64,000 bases of DNA from CBDIHH01 sp965279095 (GTDB taxonomy: Bacteria > Pseudomonadota > Alphaproteobacteria > Caulobacterales > Caulobacteraceae), in contig CBDIHH010000004.1 of NCBI GenBank assembly GCA_965279095.1, forward strand, positions 62,001 through 126,000. The letters run 5' to 3'. The position numbers and the translations under genes were made by a program. The notes below the pieces were generated by a model. It searched no databases. It was not told the origin of the DNA and saw only the letters and a program-made list of their open reading frames with translations. Positions 1 through 7,973 of the stretch are shown here, in pieces. The number at the start of each line of letters is the position of its first letter. Position 1 is the first letter of the stretch.

Positions 1-1483
1 GACGGTCGATCCCGATGTCGTCGCGGTCATGGGTGGCCCCGAACAGCACCCCGTCGCGGGTCGGCGCGGTATAGCCGCCCCAGGCGGCGGCCGGGCCGGG
101 GTCGAGCCCAGGGGCCCAGCTGGCCTGGCCCCGCACCACCGACAGGGGCAGGTCGCGCAGCAGGCGTAGCCCGGCCCCCGCCGCCAGGCAGAGCACCGGG
201 GCGGCGGCCAGGATCCGTCCCTGGGCGTCCAGCAGCCGCCAGCCGTCGCCGTCCCTGGCCAGACCGGCGACGGTCGCCTCGATGATCGTGGCGGCGGCCA
301 GCCATCCGGACACCACGGCGGCGGGATCGACCACCCGGGCGTCGCGCATGAACAGGCCGCCCGGCCCGGCGATCTCGCCCAAGCGATCGGCCACCGCCTG
401 CGGCGACAGCCGGACCAGGGCGCCGGGCTCATACAGGGCGCTGGCCGCCAGCCGGTCGAACCGCGCGGCGTCGCGGGCCGCCGCTTCCAGCTGCAGCACC
501 CCGCACGCGATCACCGCATCCGGCGCCGTGGCCGCGTAGAGATCCGCCGCCCGGGCCAGGGCCTGGGCGTAGAGCCGACCGGCCGCCCGCTCGGAAAGGT
601 CGAAGGCCGGCGTGACAAGGGCGGCGGGGTTGGCCGAGGCGCCGGGCTGCGCCATCACCACCGTCGCGCGCAGGCCCTGCGCCGCCGCCGCTCGCGCCAG
701 GGCCGCGCCGGCGATGCCTCCGCCCAGGATGAGGATGTGGTCCGGCAGCGCGGCGGGGGCGACGGCGCCCGCCGCCCGGGCCTCCAGCCGCTCGCGCTTG
801 CGGCCGTGGCCGGGGCGCTTGTCGACGGCGAAGCCCACCTCGGCCAGGCCGCGCCTGACGGCCCCGGCCACGGTGAAGGTGGCGAGCCGGGCGCCGGGGG
901 CCGAGCGCGCCGCGACCAGGGCCAGCACCTCGGGGCGCCACATCTGCGGGTTCCGGGCCGGCGCGAAGCCGTCGAGGAACCAGGCGTCGGCGCGGCCCTG
1001 CCAGGCGCCCAGTCCGTCGGCCGCCTCGCCCACCCAGAGGTCGATCACCGCGCCCCACTCGGGCAGGTCGATGCGGTGCATGCCCCGGGCCTGCCTGGGC
1101 CAGGCCGAGATCAGCCGCGCGGCGAGATCGCCGACCTCTGGCGCCAGGGCCAGGACCCGGGCCGCCTGGGCGGCGCTGAGCGGATGCGCCTCGAGGGTGA
1201 AGACCTGCAGTCTCTGGCCCGCCTGACGGCGCCGGCGCCAAAGGTCCAGCAGGGCCAGGATATTGAGCCCGGAGCCGAAGCCCAGCTCGCCGACGGTGAA
1301 GCGATCCCGGCCGCTCCAGGCGTCCGGCAGGCCGCAGCCCTCCAGGAAGACGGCGCGCGCCTCGTCCAGGCCTTCGCCGGGCTGGAAATAGATGTCGTCG
1401 TACTGGGCGGAGCGGGGGGCGCCGTCGGCGGACCACTCAAGGTCGGGGCCGAGGCCGGGGGCGGGGTCGGGCGATGCGGTCAT
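1..1483 (-). CDS. mnmC: tRNA 5-methylaminomethyl-2-thiouridine biosynthesis bifunctional protein MnmC (partial, 3' end beyond window)
   Basis: Bifunctional enzyme of the wobble-uridine (mnm5s2U34) pathway: an N-terminal SAM-dependent methyltransferase (MnmD) and a C-terminal FAD oxidoreductase that removes the carboxymethyl group. About 494 residues are visible; the C-terminus runs off the left edge. Seen: AQYDDIYF near residue 25 and a SAM-binding GFGSGLN loop near residue 60 in the methyltransferase half; the dinucleotide motif LGGGIAGAALA after residue 240; and GATHDRDD close to the window edge, typical of the oxidoreductase tail. The ATG at 1483 sits just before the conserved N-terminal block. 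The gene is oriented leftward and separated from the next gene by a terminator. Family assignment is firm; the missing tail prevents a completeness check. Confidence 0.93.
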   Translation of the reverse strand, partial: MTASPDPAPGLGPDLEWSADGAPRSAQYDDIYFQPGEGLDEARAVFLEGCGLPDAWSGRDRFTVGELGFGSGLNILALLDLWRRRRQAGQRLQVFTLEAHPLSAAQAARVLALAPEVGDLAARLISAWPRQARGMHRIDLPEWGAVIDLWVGEAADGLGAWQGRADAWFLDGFAPARNPQMWRPEVLALVAARSAPGARLATFTVAGAVRRGLAEVGFAVDKRPGHGRKRERLEARAAGAVAPAALPDHILILGGGIAGAALARAAAAQGLRATVVMAQPGASANPAALVTPAFDLSERAAGRLYAQALARAADLYAATAPDAVIACGVLQLEAAARDAARFDRLAASALYEPGALVRLSPQAVADRLGEIAGPGGLFMRDARVVDPAAVVSGWLAAATIIEATVAGLARDGDGWRLLDAQGRILAAAPVLCLAAGAGLRLLRDLPLSVVRGQASWAPGLDPGPAAAWGGYTAPTRDGVLFGATHDRDDIGIDR

Positions 1484-1501
1484 GCGCGTCCCTTATGCCC
1501 C

Positions 1502-1534
1502 AAAACAAGAAGGGCCGCCCCGAGGGGCGGCCCT
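1502..1534 (-). terminator. Rho-independent terminator
   Basis: An 11-bp GC-rich inverted repeat (1511-1521 with 1524-1534) is followed on the minus strand by a T-rich stretch (TTCTTGTTTT). It lies 27 nt downstream of the stop codon of the small lipoprotein gene and just upstream of mnmC, so it should end lipoprotein transcription before mnmC. Confidence 0.8.
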
Positions 1535-1560
1535 TCCCAACAACCGTGAGGTTGTTTGAC

Positions 1561-1869
1561 TTACTTCGCGGCGGGCGCGGCGGGAGCCATCGCGCCAGCG
1601 GCGGGGGCTTCGGCAGCGGCGGTCGCGTCGGCGGCCGGGGCGGCGGCGGCGGCGTCGCCAGCGGCCTTGGAGGCGTCGGCGGCGGCGTCGGTCGCGGTGG
1701 CGGCGGCGGTGGTGGCCGTGTCGGCGGCGGTCGCGGCGGTGGCGGCTTCGGTCGAAGCGGTGTCAGCGGCGGCGTCGGCCTTTTCGGCGGGCTTGCTGCA
1801 AGCGCCGAAGGACAGGGCGGCGACGGCGGCGCCGGCGACGAGGATCTTGCGCAGGGTGTCGGTGGTCAT
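1561..1869 (-). CDS. Small Ala/Thr-rich lipoprotein
   Basis: A 102-residue protein starting MTTDTLRKILVAGAAVAAL, with a lipobox (SFGAC) whose Cys is near residue 24; it should be lipidated and anchored in the envelope. The mature part is almost entirely Ala, Thr, Asp, Ser and Lys in irregular AADTA/TAADA-type repeats ending in an Ala/Pro-rich tail, a low-complexity composition seen in caulobacterial envelope lipoproteins. The start at 1869 places the signal peptide correctly; an in-frame upstream extension to 2004 has no signal-peptide logic. Function is not recognised; no catalytic motif can be seen. It is followed by a strong terminator and is probably monocistronic. Confidence 0.75.
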   Translation of the reverse strand: MTTDTLRKILVAGAAVAALSFGACSKPAEKADAAADTASTEAATAATAADTATTAAATATDAAADASKAAGDAAAAAPAADATAAAEAPAAGAMAPAAPAAK

Positions 1870-2057
1870 GTGAATCTGGTCCCGAGAAGAGGTTGAAGCG
1901 CTCCCCCCTGCCCATCTCAGGCGGGTCCCGAAGGACGAGCCGTTGAAGGAGGCAGACGCAGCGCCGAGGCTGACTATGCCGTGATTGTGATCCGACGCAA
2001 GCACAACTTCACGGGCGCGTGATGAAATGTGTGAACGCCGTGTGCTGGGCGGGCGGC

Positions 2058-2927
2058 TTAGCCTTCGGCCGGGATAGCCGACAGCGCCTCCTCGAGGGCC
2101 AGGAAGCTGGGCTGGGCGGCGCTAGGCACGCTGCCGCGGCCGATCTCCACCGAGATCTGCGCGGCGTTGCCGTGCAGGTGGGCCACGAGCACCGCCTGGA
2201 TGATCCGGTAGAAGGCGCTGTCCTCGTCGACGATCTCCTTCATCCGCGTGGCCAGGGGCCCGACCATGCCATAGGCCAGGAACACCCCGAGGAAGGTGCC
2301 GACCAGGGCGCCGCCGATCATCTCGCCGAGCACCGCCGGGGGCTCGGTGATCGAGCCCATGGTCTTGATGACCCCCAGCACGGCGGCGACGATGCCCAGC
2401 GCCGGCAGGCCGTCGGCCATGCTGGTCATGGCGTGCGACGCCATCAGGGCCTCGTGGTGGTGCTTCTCCAGCTGCTTTTCCATGGCGTCTTCGACCTGGT
2501 GAGGGTCCTCGAGGTTCATGGTCATCATCCGCAGGGTGTCGCAGATGAAGTCGACGGCGAAGTGATCCTTCATGATGCGCGGGAAGCGCGAGAAGATGGT
2601 GCTGTCCGCCGGCTTCTCGATATGACTTTCCAGGGCGATGACGCCCTTGGACTTCATGGTCTTGGTCAGCAGGAACAGCAGGGCCAGCAGGTCCTGGTAG
2701 TCGCTGGCCTTCCACTTGGGCCCGGCGAAGGCCTTGGCGACGCCGCCGCCGGTGGCCTTGATGGTGGTCATGCTGTTGGCGATCAGGAAGGCGGCGATGG
2801 CCGCCCCGAGGATGGCCATCAGCTCGTGCGGCGCCGCATGCAGGATGACGCCGAGGTTGCCCCCCGACATGAGGTAGCTGCCGAAGACGCAGCCGAACAG
2901 CAGCACAAAACCGATGATTTGAAACAT
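2058..2927 (-). CDS. motA: Flagellar motor stator protein MotA
   Basis: Proton-channel subunit of the flagellar stator (MotA/TolQ/ExbB family), working with MotB in the inner membrane to drive rotation. At 289 residues it is full length. Four hydrophobic segments are visible: two near the N-terminus (about 1-22 and 34-51) and two late (about 170-190 and 200-225), separated by the charged cytoplasmic loop that contacts FliG. The conserved prolines of the late helices occur in DGLPALGIVA and MVGPLA. No motB is present within the window, so this is a detached motA, as in several Caulobacterales. It is flanked by a lipoprotein gene and a lytic transglycosylase gene on the same strand. Confidence 0.95.
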   Translation of the reverse strand: MFQIIGFVLLFGCVFGSYLMSGGNLGVILHAAPHELMAILGAAIAAFLIANSMTTIKATGGGVAKAFAGPKWKASDYQDLLALLFLLTKTMKSKGVIALESHIEKPADSTIFSRFPRIMKDHFAVDFICDTLRMMTMNLEDPHQVEDAMEKQLEKHHHEALMASHAMTSMADGLPALGIVAAVLGVIKTMGSITEPPAVLGEMIGGALVGTFLGVFLAYGMVGPLATRMKEIVDEDSAFYRIIQAVLVAHLHGNAAQISVEIGRGSVPSAAQPSFLALEEALSAIPAEG

Positions 2928-2967
2928 TGTGGATCCCGCGACGTCGGGGAATCCTGCCGGTTAATGC

Positions 2968-4272
2968 TTAATTCTGCGTTGTCGGCCCGGCGCCGGCCTC
3001 TGCGATAAGTCGCCGCGCCAGGGGCTGGTCGAGATAGCCGTCCGCGACCAGGCCGCGGGCCTGCTGATAGGCGCGGGTCGCCGCCCGGGTCTTGGTCCCG
3101 ACCACGCCGTCCGGCTCGCCCGGATCGAACCCCAGCCGCGCCAGGGCCAGCTGGGCGCCCCGGCGGTCGGCGATCGCCATCGGCTGCTCCGCCGGCCAGG
3201 CCGCGACGAGGGGCGCGGCGCCGCCGATGCGGTCGGCCAGCAGGCCGATGCCCAGGGCGTAGGACGTGGAGTTGTTATACTTTCGGATCACGAAATGGTT
3301 GGGCAGGGCCAGGAAGGCCGGTCCGTTGTGGCCCGCCGGCACGATCAGCACCGCCGGCGCCGCGGCGTCGGCCGGGCCCCAGGGCAGGCCGTCGGCGCGC
3401 CGGGCGCCCAGGGCCTCCCACGCAGCGGGGGTCTGGCCGGGTCCTTCCGCCAGGCTGTAGTCGAACCCCGGCGGCAGGATGACCTCGCGCGCCCAGCCCT
3501 CGCCCCGCCGCCAGCCCGCCTTGGCCAGCAGGTTGGCGGCCGAGGTCAGGGCGTCGGCCGACGACCCCCAGATGTCGCGCCGGCCGTCGCCGTCGCCGTC
3601 CACCGCGGTGGACAGATAGGTGTCGGGCATGAACTGGGTCTGGCCCATGGCCCCCGCCCACGAGCCCTTCAGAGTCCCTCGCGCCGCGTCGCCGTCGCGC
3701 AGCATGCGCAGGGCGGCCAGCAGCTGGGTCTCGGCCCAGGCCCGGCGCCGGCCCTCCGCCGCCAGGGTGGCCAGGGAGCGGATCACGTCCATGTCCCCCT
3801 GGATGGCGCCGAAGCCCGATTCCATGCCCCAGATGGCCACCAGGATCTCCGGCGGCACGCCGTAGCGGCTCTGCGTCTGGGCCAGCCAGGGAGCGGAGTC
3901 GCGCCGGCTGCGCCCCATGGCGATGCGAACGTCAGACACTGCGCCGCGCAGATAGTCGCCGACCGGCTTGGAGAATTCCGGCTGGCGGGAGTCCAGGGCG
4001 ATGACGCGCGGATCAGGCGTCAGGCCGTCCAGATGCTGGCGCAGGAGGCCTTCAGGCCAGCCGGCCGCGGTCTGCCGGGCGATGAAGTTGCGGCGCCAGG
4101 CGTCGAAGGTCAGATCACCCGAGGGCGTCGGGGCCGCCGCAACGCGCGGCGGGGGCGGCGGGGGCGGGGCGCTCCTGGTCGCCCCCGCCGCCGTATGGGC
4201 GGCGTCCACGAGGGTGGAGTCCGGGCTGGCGCAGCCGGCGAGGAGCAGAAGCAGGAAAGTGCGGCGGTACAT
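2968..4272 (-). CDS. Lytic murein transglycosylase, MltB family, with C-terminal peptidoglycan-binding domain
   Basis: Cleaves the MurNAc-GlcNAc bond of peptidoglycan to give 1,6-anhydro ends. 434 residues. The N-terminus is a lipoprotein signal (FLLLLLAGC; lipobox Cys near residue 14), so it is probably an envelope lipoprotein. The SLT_2 domain covers roughly 55-350 and contains the catalytic Glu in AIWGMESGFG and the MGQTQFMP motif. A PG_binding_1 domain follows at about 365-430 (ALARLGFDPGEPDGVVG). It lies about 40 bp upstream of motA on the same strand. Its closest relatives would be annotated MltB or 'lytic murein transglycosylase'. Confidence 0.93.
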   Translation of the reverse strand: MYRRTFLLLLLAGCASPDSTLVDAAHTAAGATRSAPPPPPPPRVAAAPTPSGDLTFDAWRRNFIARQTAAGWPEGLLRQHLDGLTPDPRVIALDSRQPEFSKPVGDYLRGAVSDVRIAMGRSRRDSAPWLAQTQSRYGVPPEILVAIWGMESGFGAIQGDMDVIRSLATLAAEGRRRAWAETQLLAALRMLRDGDAARGTLKGSWAGAMGQTQFMPDTYLSTAVDGDGDGRRDIWGSSADALTSAANLLAKAGWRRGEGWAREVILPPGFDYSLAEGPGQTPAAWEALGARRADGLPWGPADAAAPAVLIVPAGHNGPAFLALPNHFVIRKYNNSTSYALGIGLLADRIGGAAPLVAAWPAEQPMAIADRRGAQLALARLGFDPGEPDGVVGTKTRAATRAYQQARGLVADGYLDQPLARRLIAEAGAGPTTQN

Positions 4273-4326
4273 GCCTCAAGGCTAGCCGCAGCCGCCCCCG
4301 GCGCTCAATCACAAGGTCGCGATGCC

Positions 4327-5406
4327 TCAGCCGAAGGCCACCTGGGCGATGGGCGGCAGGTGGGTGCTGACGCAGGCCCAGCCGCGCCCGCCGTCATCGC
4401 TGACCCACAGGTTGCCGGTGGTCGAGCCCATGGCCAGGCGCGTTCCGGCGGCGTCGATGTCCAGGGCATGGCGATAGACCAGGTCGTAGCTGACCTCCGG
4501 CAGGCCCTCCCCGAAGACCTCGAAGGTCTCGCCGCCGTCGTGGGTGCGGCTGACCACCAGGCGGGCGTCCACCGGGACCCGGTACTCGTCCTTCACCGCC
4601 GGGACGAACCAGGCGGTCGACGGGTCGGCGGGGTGGGCGACCACGGCGAAGCCGAAGGCGGAGGGCCGCGCCGTTTCGACCTCGGTGAAGGTGTGGCCCC
4701 GGTCCCGGGACAGGAAGACGCCGTTATGGTGCTGGCACCAGATCACATCCGGGTCGGCGGCGCTGGCCGCGAGGCGGTGGGGATCCTGGTTGACCGGGTC
4801 CTGGGCCTGACCGGGGGGCATGTAGGCGTTGCGCAGGCCGTGGCCGCCCTGGATCCAGCTCATCCCGCCGTCCTCGGTCCGCCACACGCCGCCGCAGGAG
4901 ATTCCCAGGGTGATGGCGCGGCTGTCGCGCGGGTCCGCCAGGATCGAATGGACGCCCGACAGGTCATAGCCGCCGCCGAACCAGGCGGCGCGCTCGGGCC
5001 GGTCCCACAGGGCCTGGTTGAGGGTCCAGCTGTCGCCCCGGTCCCGGCTCATGAACACGGCGCCCGGCAGGGTCCCGGCCCACAGCACGCCGGGCTCGTC
5101 GGCGCCTCCCGCGGCGAGGGTCCAGATCATATCCACCGTCGGCGCCGCCTCGGCGCCCTCCGCCGCCACGGGAAAGGCCGGGGCGGCGACCTGTGTCCAG
5201 CTGCGGCCGGCGTCGTCGGAGCGGTGCAGCTTGATGCCGAAATGCCCCAGCCGCAGGGCGGCGTAGAGGGCGCCGTCGCGCGGATCGGCGAGCACCGCGC
5301 TCACCGGCTCGCCGAGAAAGGCGGGCGGGCCCGCGCTCCATCCGTCCGAGACGCGCTGATAGCGGAACAGCCCCTTGCGGCTGGCCACGTGCAGGATGTC
5401 GCTCAC
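4327..5406 (-). CDS. BNR/sialidase-like beta-propeller protein (VPS10/YVTN-like repeats)
   Basis: A 359-residue protein without signal peptide, built of repeated blades with BNR-type motifs (S-x-D-x-G-x-x-W) such as SDDAGRSW, SRDRGDSW, TEDGGMSW, SRDRGHTF and SDDGGRGW. Such proteins are labelled exo-alpha-sialidase or glycosyl hydrolase, but I see no basis for claiming sialidase activity; the fold is what is supported. The start is GTG at 5406, only 2 bp after the stop of the upstream MoaD-like gene, so the two are almost certainly co-translated. Longer in-frame extensions upstream merely run through the MoaD gene in another frame. A role tied to the ubiquitin-like partner is inferred from adjacency only. 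Confidence 0.85.
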   Translation of the reverse strand: MSDILHVASRKGLFRYQRVSDGWSAGPPAFLGEPVSAVLADPRDGALYAALRLGHFGIKLHRSDDAGRSWTQVAAPAFPVAAEGAEAAPTVDMIWTLAAGGADEPGVLWAGTLPGAVFMSRDRGDSWTLNQALWDRPERAAWFGGGYDLSGVHSILADPRDSRAITLGISCGGVWRTEDGGMSWIQGGHGLRNAYMPPGQAQDPVNQDPHRLAASAADPDVIWCQHHNGVFLSRDRGHTFTEVETARPSAFGFAVVAHPADPSTAWFVPAVKDEYRVPVDARLVVSRTHDGGETFEVFGEGLPEVSYDLVYRHALDIDAAGTRLAMGSTTGNLWVSDDGGRGWACVSTHLPPIAQVAFG

Positions 5407-5408
5407 AG

Positions 5409-5678
5409 CTATCCTCCGGACAGGGCCTGGAACACGAACACCTCGTCGGCCTCCGACACCGGGTCGGCTAGTCCGACGCGGTCGCGCGCCAGGCGGTCGT
5501 TGATGAAGACGTTGACGTGCCGGCGCAGGCGGCCCTGGTCGTCGACCAGGTAGGACCGCAGCCGCGGATTGACGGCGAACACCGCGTCGAGGACCTCGCG
5601 CACCGTGCCGGCCGCCGCCGTCACCGGCGGGACGTCCAGGTGTCGCTTCAGGTTCTCGGTGAAGCTGACGCGGGGCAT
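5409..5678 (-). CDS. MoaD/ThiS-family beta-grasp (ubiquitin-like) protein
   Basis: An 89-residue small beta-grasp protein ending in Ser-Gly-Gly; the C-terminal GlyGly is what MoaD/ThiS sulfur carriers need for adenylation and thiocarboxylation. The central part (VNVFINDRLAR then DEVFVFQALSGG) matches the family. Start ATG at 5678 gives the usual length; the longer in-frame reading upstream is not needed. It is first in a two-gene unit with the beta-propeller gene, not with molybdopterin or thiamine synthesis genes, so its acceptor pathway is unknown. It diverges from the HAD gene across about 155 bp. Confidence 0.85.
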   Translation of the reverse strand: MPRVSFTENLKRHLDVPPVTAAAGTVREVLDAVFAVNPRLRSYLVDDQGRLRRHVNVFINDRLARDRVGLADPVSEADEVFVFQALSGG

Positions 5679-5798
5679 CGGCCCTCCAGGGGATCCCGAC
5701 CGCAAGCCTAGTCGCGCCGGGCGACCGATCAAGCGGCATGCCCAAGGACGGCCGGGCAGGGCCGGCGCCGACACGGCCTGACCGCCAGGGGGCTCTTT

Positions 5799-5827
5799 TT
5801 GCGGCGGCGATCGAACTGCGCTACAGG
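5799..5827 (+). promoter_or_regulatory. Predicted promoter for the HAD phosphatase gene, leaderless
   Basis: TTGCGG (5799-5804) and TACAGG (5822-5827) are separated by exactly 17 bp, and only 6 nt separate the -10 box from the ATG at 5834. A transcript from this promoter would start at or next to the start codon. No Shine-Dalgarno precedes the ATG, which fits leaderless initiation. Assigned by eye. Confidence 0.45.
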
Positions 5828-5833
5828 GCGCCG

Positions 5834-6514
5834 ATGGTGTTTCCCCGGCCTCTACACGCCGTCGTCTTCGACATGGACGGGCTGCTGATCGACAGCGAGG
5901 TGGTGTTCCGGCGGGTGTTCCTCGAGCTGTGCGCCGAGCGCGGCCTGACGATGCCCCTGCCCGTGTACCACCAGATGATCGGCGTCCCCCAGGCCGGCTG
6001 CGTCGCCATGCTGGCGGACCACTACGGGCCGGGGGTGGATGTCCAGGCCCTGTTCGCCGACTCCGGCACGCGGTTCCGGGCCGTCGCGGAGGGGGAAACC
6101 CTGCTGAAGGCCGGGGTGGTGGAGCTGCTGAACCATCTCGACGCCGTGGGCCTGCCGCGGGCCATCGCCACCTCGTCCCCGCGCTCATCCGTCGACCACC
6201 ACCTGGGCCCGGGCGGGCTGGTGGCGCGGTTCGACGCCGTCGTCGCGCGCGGCGACTATGCCCGCGGCAAGCCGGCGCCGGACCCGTTCCTGGTGGCGGC
6301 GAGCCGGCTGGGCGTCGACCCGGTCCACTGCGTCGCCCTGGAGGACTCCCACAACGGAATCCGCGCCGCCCATGCCGCCGGCATGATGGCCATCATGGTC
6401 CCGGACCTGCTGGAGCCCACCGAGGAGATGCACGCCAAATGCGTCCGAATCGCCGAGAGCCTGCACGACGTCCGCGACCTGATCGACGCGATGGGCCCGC
6501 CGCCGCGGCGTTGA
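5834..6514 (+). CDS. HAD-superfamily hydrolase, beta-phosphoglucomutase-like subgroup
   Basis: A 226-residue phosphatase/phosphomutase-type protein. Motif I is FDMDGLL with the nucleophile and acid Asp pair near residue 12; a helical cap follows (about 20-90); the Ser of motif II lies in ATSSPRSS; the Lys in GKPAPDPFL; and the acidic motif IV in ALEDSHNGIRAAHAAGM. This is the GPH/PGMB-type family that dephosphorylates sugar or small organic phosphates; the substrate cannot be told from sequence. The start at 5834 is chosen because it lies directly before the conserved motif and behind a good promoter; an upstream in-frame ATG would add about 32 unconserved residues. Confidence 0.85.
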   Translation: MVFPRPLHAVVFDMDGLLIDSEVVFRRVFLELCAERGLTMPLPVYHQMIGVPQAGCVAMLADHYGPGVDVQALFADSGTRFRAVAEGETLLKAGVVELLNHLDAVGLPRAIATSSPRSSVDHHLGPGGLVARFDAVVARGDYARGKPAPDPFLVAASRLGVDPVHCVALEDSHNGIRAAHAAGMMAIMVPDLLEPTEEMHAKCVRIAESLHDVRDLIDAMGPPPRR

Positions 6515-6539
6515 CTCCGCCGTCGCCGCCCCCTATAGA
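6511..6539 (+). promoter_or_regulatory. Promoter of rpmJ
   Basis: TTGACT (6511-6516), a 17-bp spacer, then TATAGA (6534-6539): one of the best sigma-70-type matches in the window. The predicted start near 6546 leaves a leader of about 57 nt containing a GCCGGCG/CGCCGGC-type hairpin before rpmJ. Confidence 0.65.
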
Positions 6540-6602
6540 CCCGCCCTCCAAGCCGCCGGCGCCTTCCGCCGGCCCCTTCCAGTTGAGCAAAGTCCCCGGG
6601 TC

Positions 6603-6728
6603 ATGAAGGTCAGAAGCTCTCTCAAGTCCCTCAAGAGCCGCCACCGCGACTGCAAGCTGGTGAAGCGCAAGGGCCGTCTCTACGTGATCAACAAGACCGA
6701 TCCGCGCTTCAAGGCCCGCCAGGGCTAG
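6603..6728 (+). CDS. rpmJ: 50S ribosomal protein bL36
   Basis: A 41-residue basic protein (begins MKVRSSLKSLKSRHRDC, ends RFKARQG) matching the long, zinc-independent bL36 type: only one Cys is present instead of the CxxC...CxxxxH zinc ribbon. It is a component of the large ribosomal subunit near the peptidyl-transferase region. The gene is too short for usual length cut-offs but has its own strong promoter. The HAD gene begins 9 bp after its stop codon and may be co-transcribed. Confidence 0.95.
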   Translation: MKVRSSLKSLKSRHRDCKLVKRKGRLYVINKTDPRFKARQG

Positions 6729-6737
6729 GACGCGCCG

Positions 6738-7361
6738 ATGGGGGCTCCTTTGTCTGCCAAGGCAAGGGCTGTCCTCTTCGACATCGGCAATGTGATCGTG
6801 CGCTGGGACCCGCGCACCCTCTATTCCAAGATTTTCCACGACCCGGCCGAGCGCGACCGCTTCCTGGCCGAGGTGTGCACCCTTGCCTGGCACATCGAGC
6901 ACGACCGCGGCCGGCCCATGGCCGAGGGGGTGGCCGAGAAGATCGCCCAGTTCCCCGAGCACGCTGAGGCTATCGCCGCTTGGCAGGACCGCTGGCCCGA
7001 GATGTTCGACGGCCCCATCCCCGAGACCGTCCAGGCGATCGAGGATCTGCACGCCCGCGGCGTGCCCCTCTACGGCCTGACCAACATGTCCAGCGAGACC
7101 TTCGCCGGGACCATCGCCATGAGCCCCGCCTTCGGCCGGCTGCGTGACATCGTGGTCTCCGGCGACGAGGGCGTGATCAAGCCCGACCCGCGCATCTACG
7201 CTATCGCCTGCGCGCGGGCGGGCCTGGCGCCGTCCGACTTCCTGTTCATCGACGACTCCCAGGCCAATGTGGACGGCGCCCGGGCCGTCGGCATGGACGC
7301 CCACCTGTTCGACGATCCCGCCGCCCTACGCCCGGCTCTGCAGGCGCGGGGACTTCTGTAG
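6738..7361 (+). CDS. HAD-IA family phosphatase (YihX-like)
   Basis: A 207-residue HAD hydrolase. Motif I reads FDIGNVIVRWDP: the +2 Asp is replaced by Gly, which is normal for the YihX/epoxide-hydrolase-N-terminal type of HAD phosphatases (E. coli YihX is an alpha-D-glucose-1-phosphatase). Motif II Thr is in LTNMSSE, Lys in GVIKPDPRIY, and motif IV in FIDDSQANVDGA. The start ATG at 6738 follows the rpmJ stop by 9 bp with no clear ribosome site; a TTG at 6750 is an alternative. The substrate is unknown. It is followed after about 20 bp by a MaoC gene, perhaps one operon. Confidence 0.85.
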   Translation: MGAPLSAKARAVLFDIGNVIVRWDPRTLYSKIFHDPAERDRFLAEVCTLAWHIEHDRGRPMAEGVAEKIAQFPEHAEAIAAWQDRWPEMFDGPIPETVQAIEDLHARGVPLYGLTNMSSETFAGTIAMSPAFGRLRDIVVSGDEGVIKPDPRIYAIACARAGLAPSDFLFIDDSQANVDGARAVGMDAHLFDDPAALRPALQARGLL

Positions 7362-7381
7362 CGTTTTCCAAGGATGCGCCC

Positions 7382-7855
7382 GTGACCGCCCCCCTGCCCC
7401 CCGCCGTCGACCGCTATTTCGAGGACTACGCCCTGGGCGGCGTCTACGACCTGGGGTCCATCCAGGTCAGCGAGGCCGAGGTGCTCGACTTCGCCCGCCG
7501 CTACGATCCCCAGGCCATCCACATCGACCATGCGGCGGCCCGGGCCGGCCCCTACGGCGGCCTGATCGCCAGCGGCTGGCAGACGGTGGCCCTGTTCATG
7601 CGCCAACTGGTGGATCACTTCCTGCCCGGCCCCGCGAGCCTCGGCTCGCCGGGGGTGGACCAGTTGCGCTGGTTGAAGCCCGTGCGGCCGGGGGACGTGC
7701 TGAGCGCGCGGGTGACGGTGACGGAGGCGCGGCGCTCCAACTCCCGCCCGGACCGCGGCATCGTCACCACCGCCGCCGAGGTGACCAACCAGGCGGGCGA
7801 GACGGTGATGACCATGACGGCCGCGACGCTGATGCTGGCGCGGTCGCCCGCCTGA
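7382..7855 (+). CDS. MaoC-family dehydratase (R-hydratase fold)
   Basis: A 157-residue single hot-dog-domain protein of the MaoC/R-specific enoyl-CoA hydratase group. The hydratase signature is visible at residues 36-60 (ARRYDPQAIHIDHAAA then GPYGGLIASGWQ), giving the Asp/His catalytic pair. Such enzymes hydrate trans-2-enoyl-CoA thioesters. Start is GTG at 7382 with an AAGGA ribosome site 8 nt upstream. No fatty-acid or PHA genes are adjacent, so the substrate is open. Confidence 0.87.
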   Translation: MTAPLPPAVDRYFEDYALGGVYDLGSIQVSEAEVLDFARRYDPQAIHIDHAAARAGPYGGLIASGWQTVALFMRQLVDHFLPGPASLGSPGVDQLRWLKPVRPGDVLSARVTVTEARRSNSRPDRGIVTTAAEVTNQAGETVMTMTAATLMLARSPA

Positions 7856-7887
7856 GGCCGCGGCCTGGGGATAAGTCGCGCCGCGCG

Positions 7888-7916
7888 TTGTGAGCGGGCC
7901 CTGGCCCCGCTAGGGT
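7888..7916 (+). promoter_or_regulatory. Promoter of gapR
   Basis: TTGTGA (7888-7893), 17 bp, TAGGGT (7911-7916) inside GCTAGGGTC, resembling the caulobacterial housekeeping element (GCTA-type -10). The predicted start lies about 50 nt before the gapR ATG. The same GCTAGGGTC core recurs upstream of suhB. Confidence 0.55.
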
Positions 7917-7973
7917 CCCGCGCCTTCCCATATCCGGCTTCCCTGCGCCGCCCAATTGAGAGACCCTGCCCCC

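Noticed and set aside
1474..1896. Glycine-rich plus-strand frame opposite the small lipoprotein
   Set aside because: The Gly/Ser/Val repeats are the complement of the Ala/Thr codons of the lipoprotein; the minus-strand frame has a signal peptide and lipobox.
3295..5553. 752-codon plus-strand frame opposite the transglycosylase and beta-propeller genes
   Set aside because: It spans three real minus-strand genes and has no recognisable domain; long antisense frames are expected in DNA this GC rich.
5679..6188. Long minus-strand extension of the MoaD-like gene
   Set aside because: It overlaps the HAD gene antisense and is Arg/Pro-rich; the family length is met from ATG 5678.
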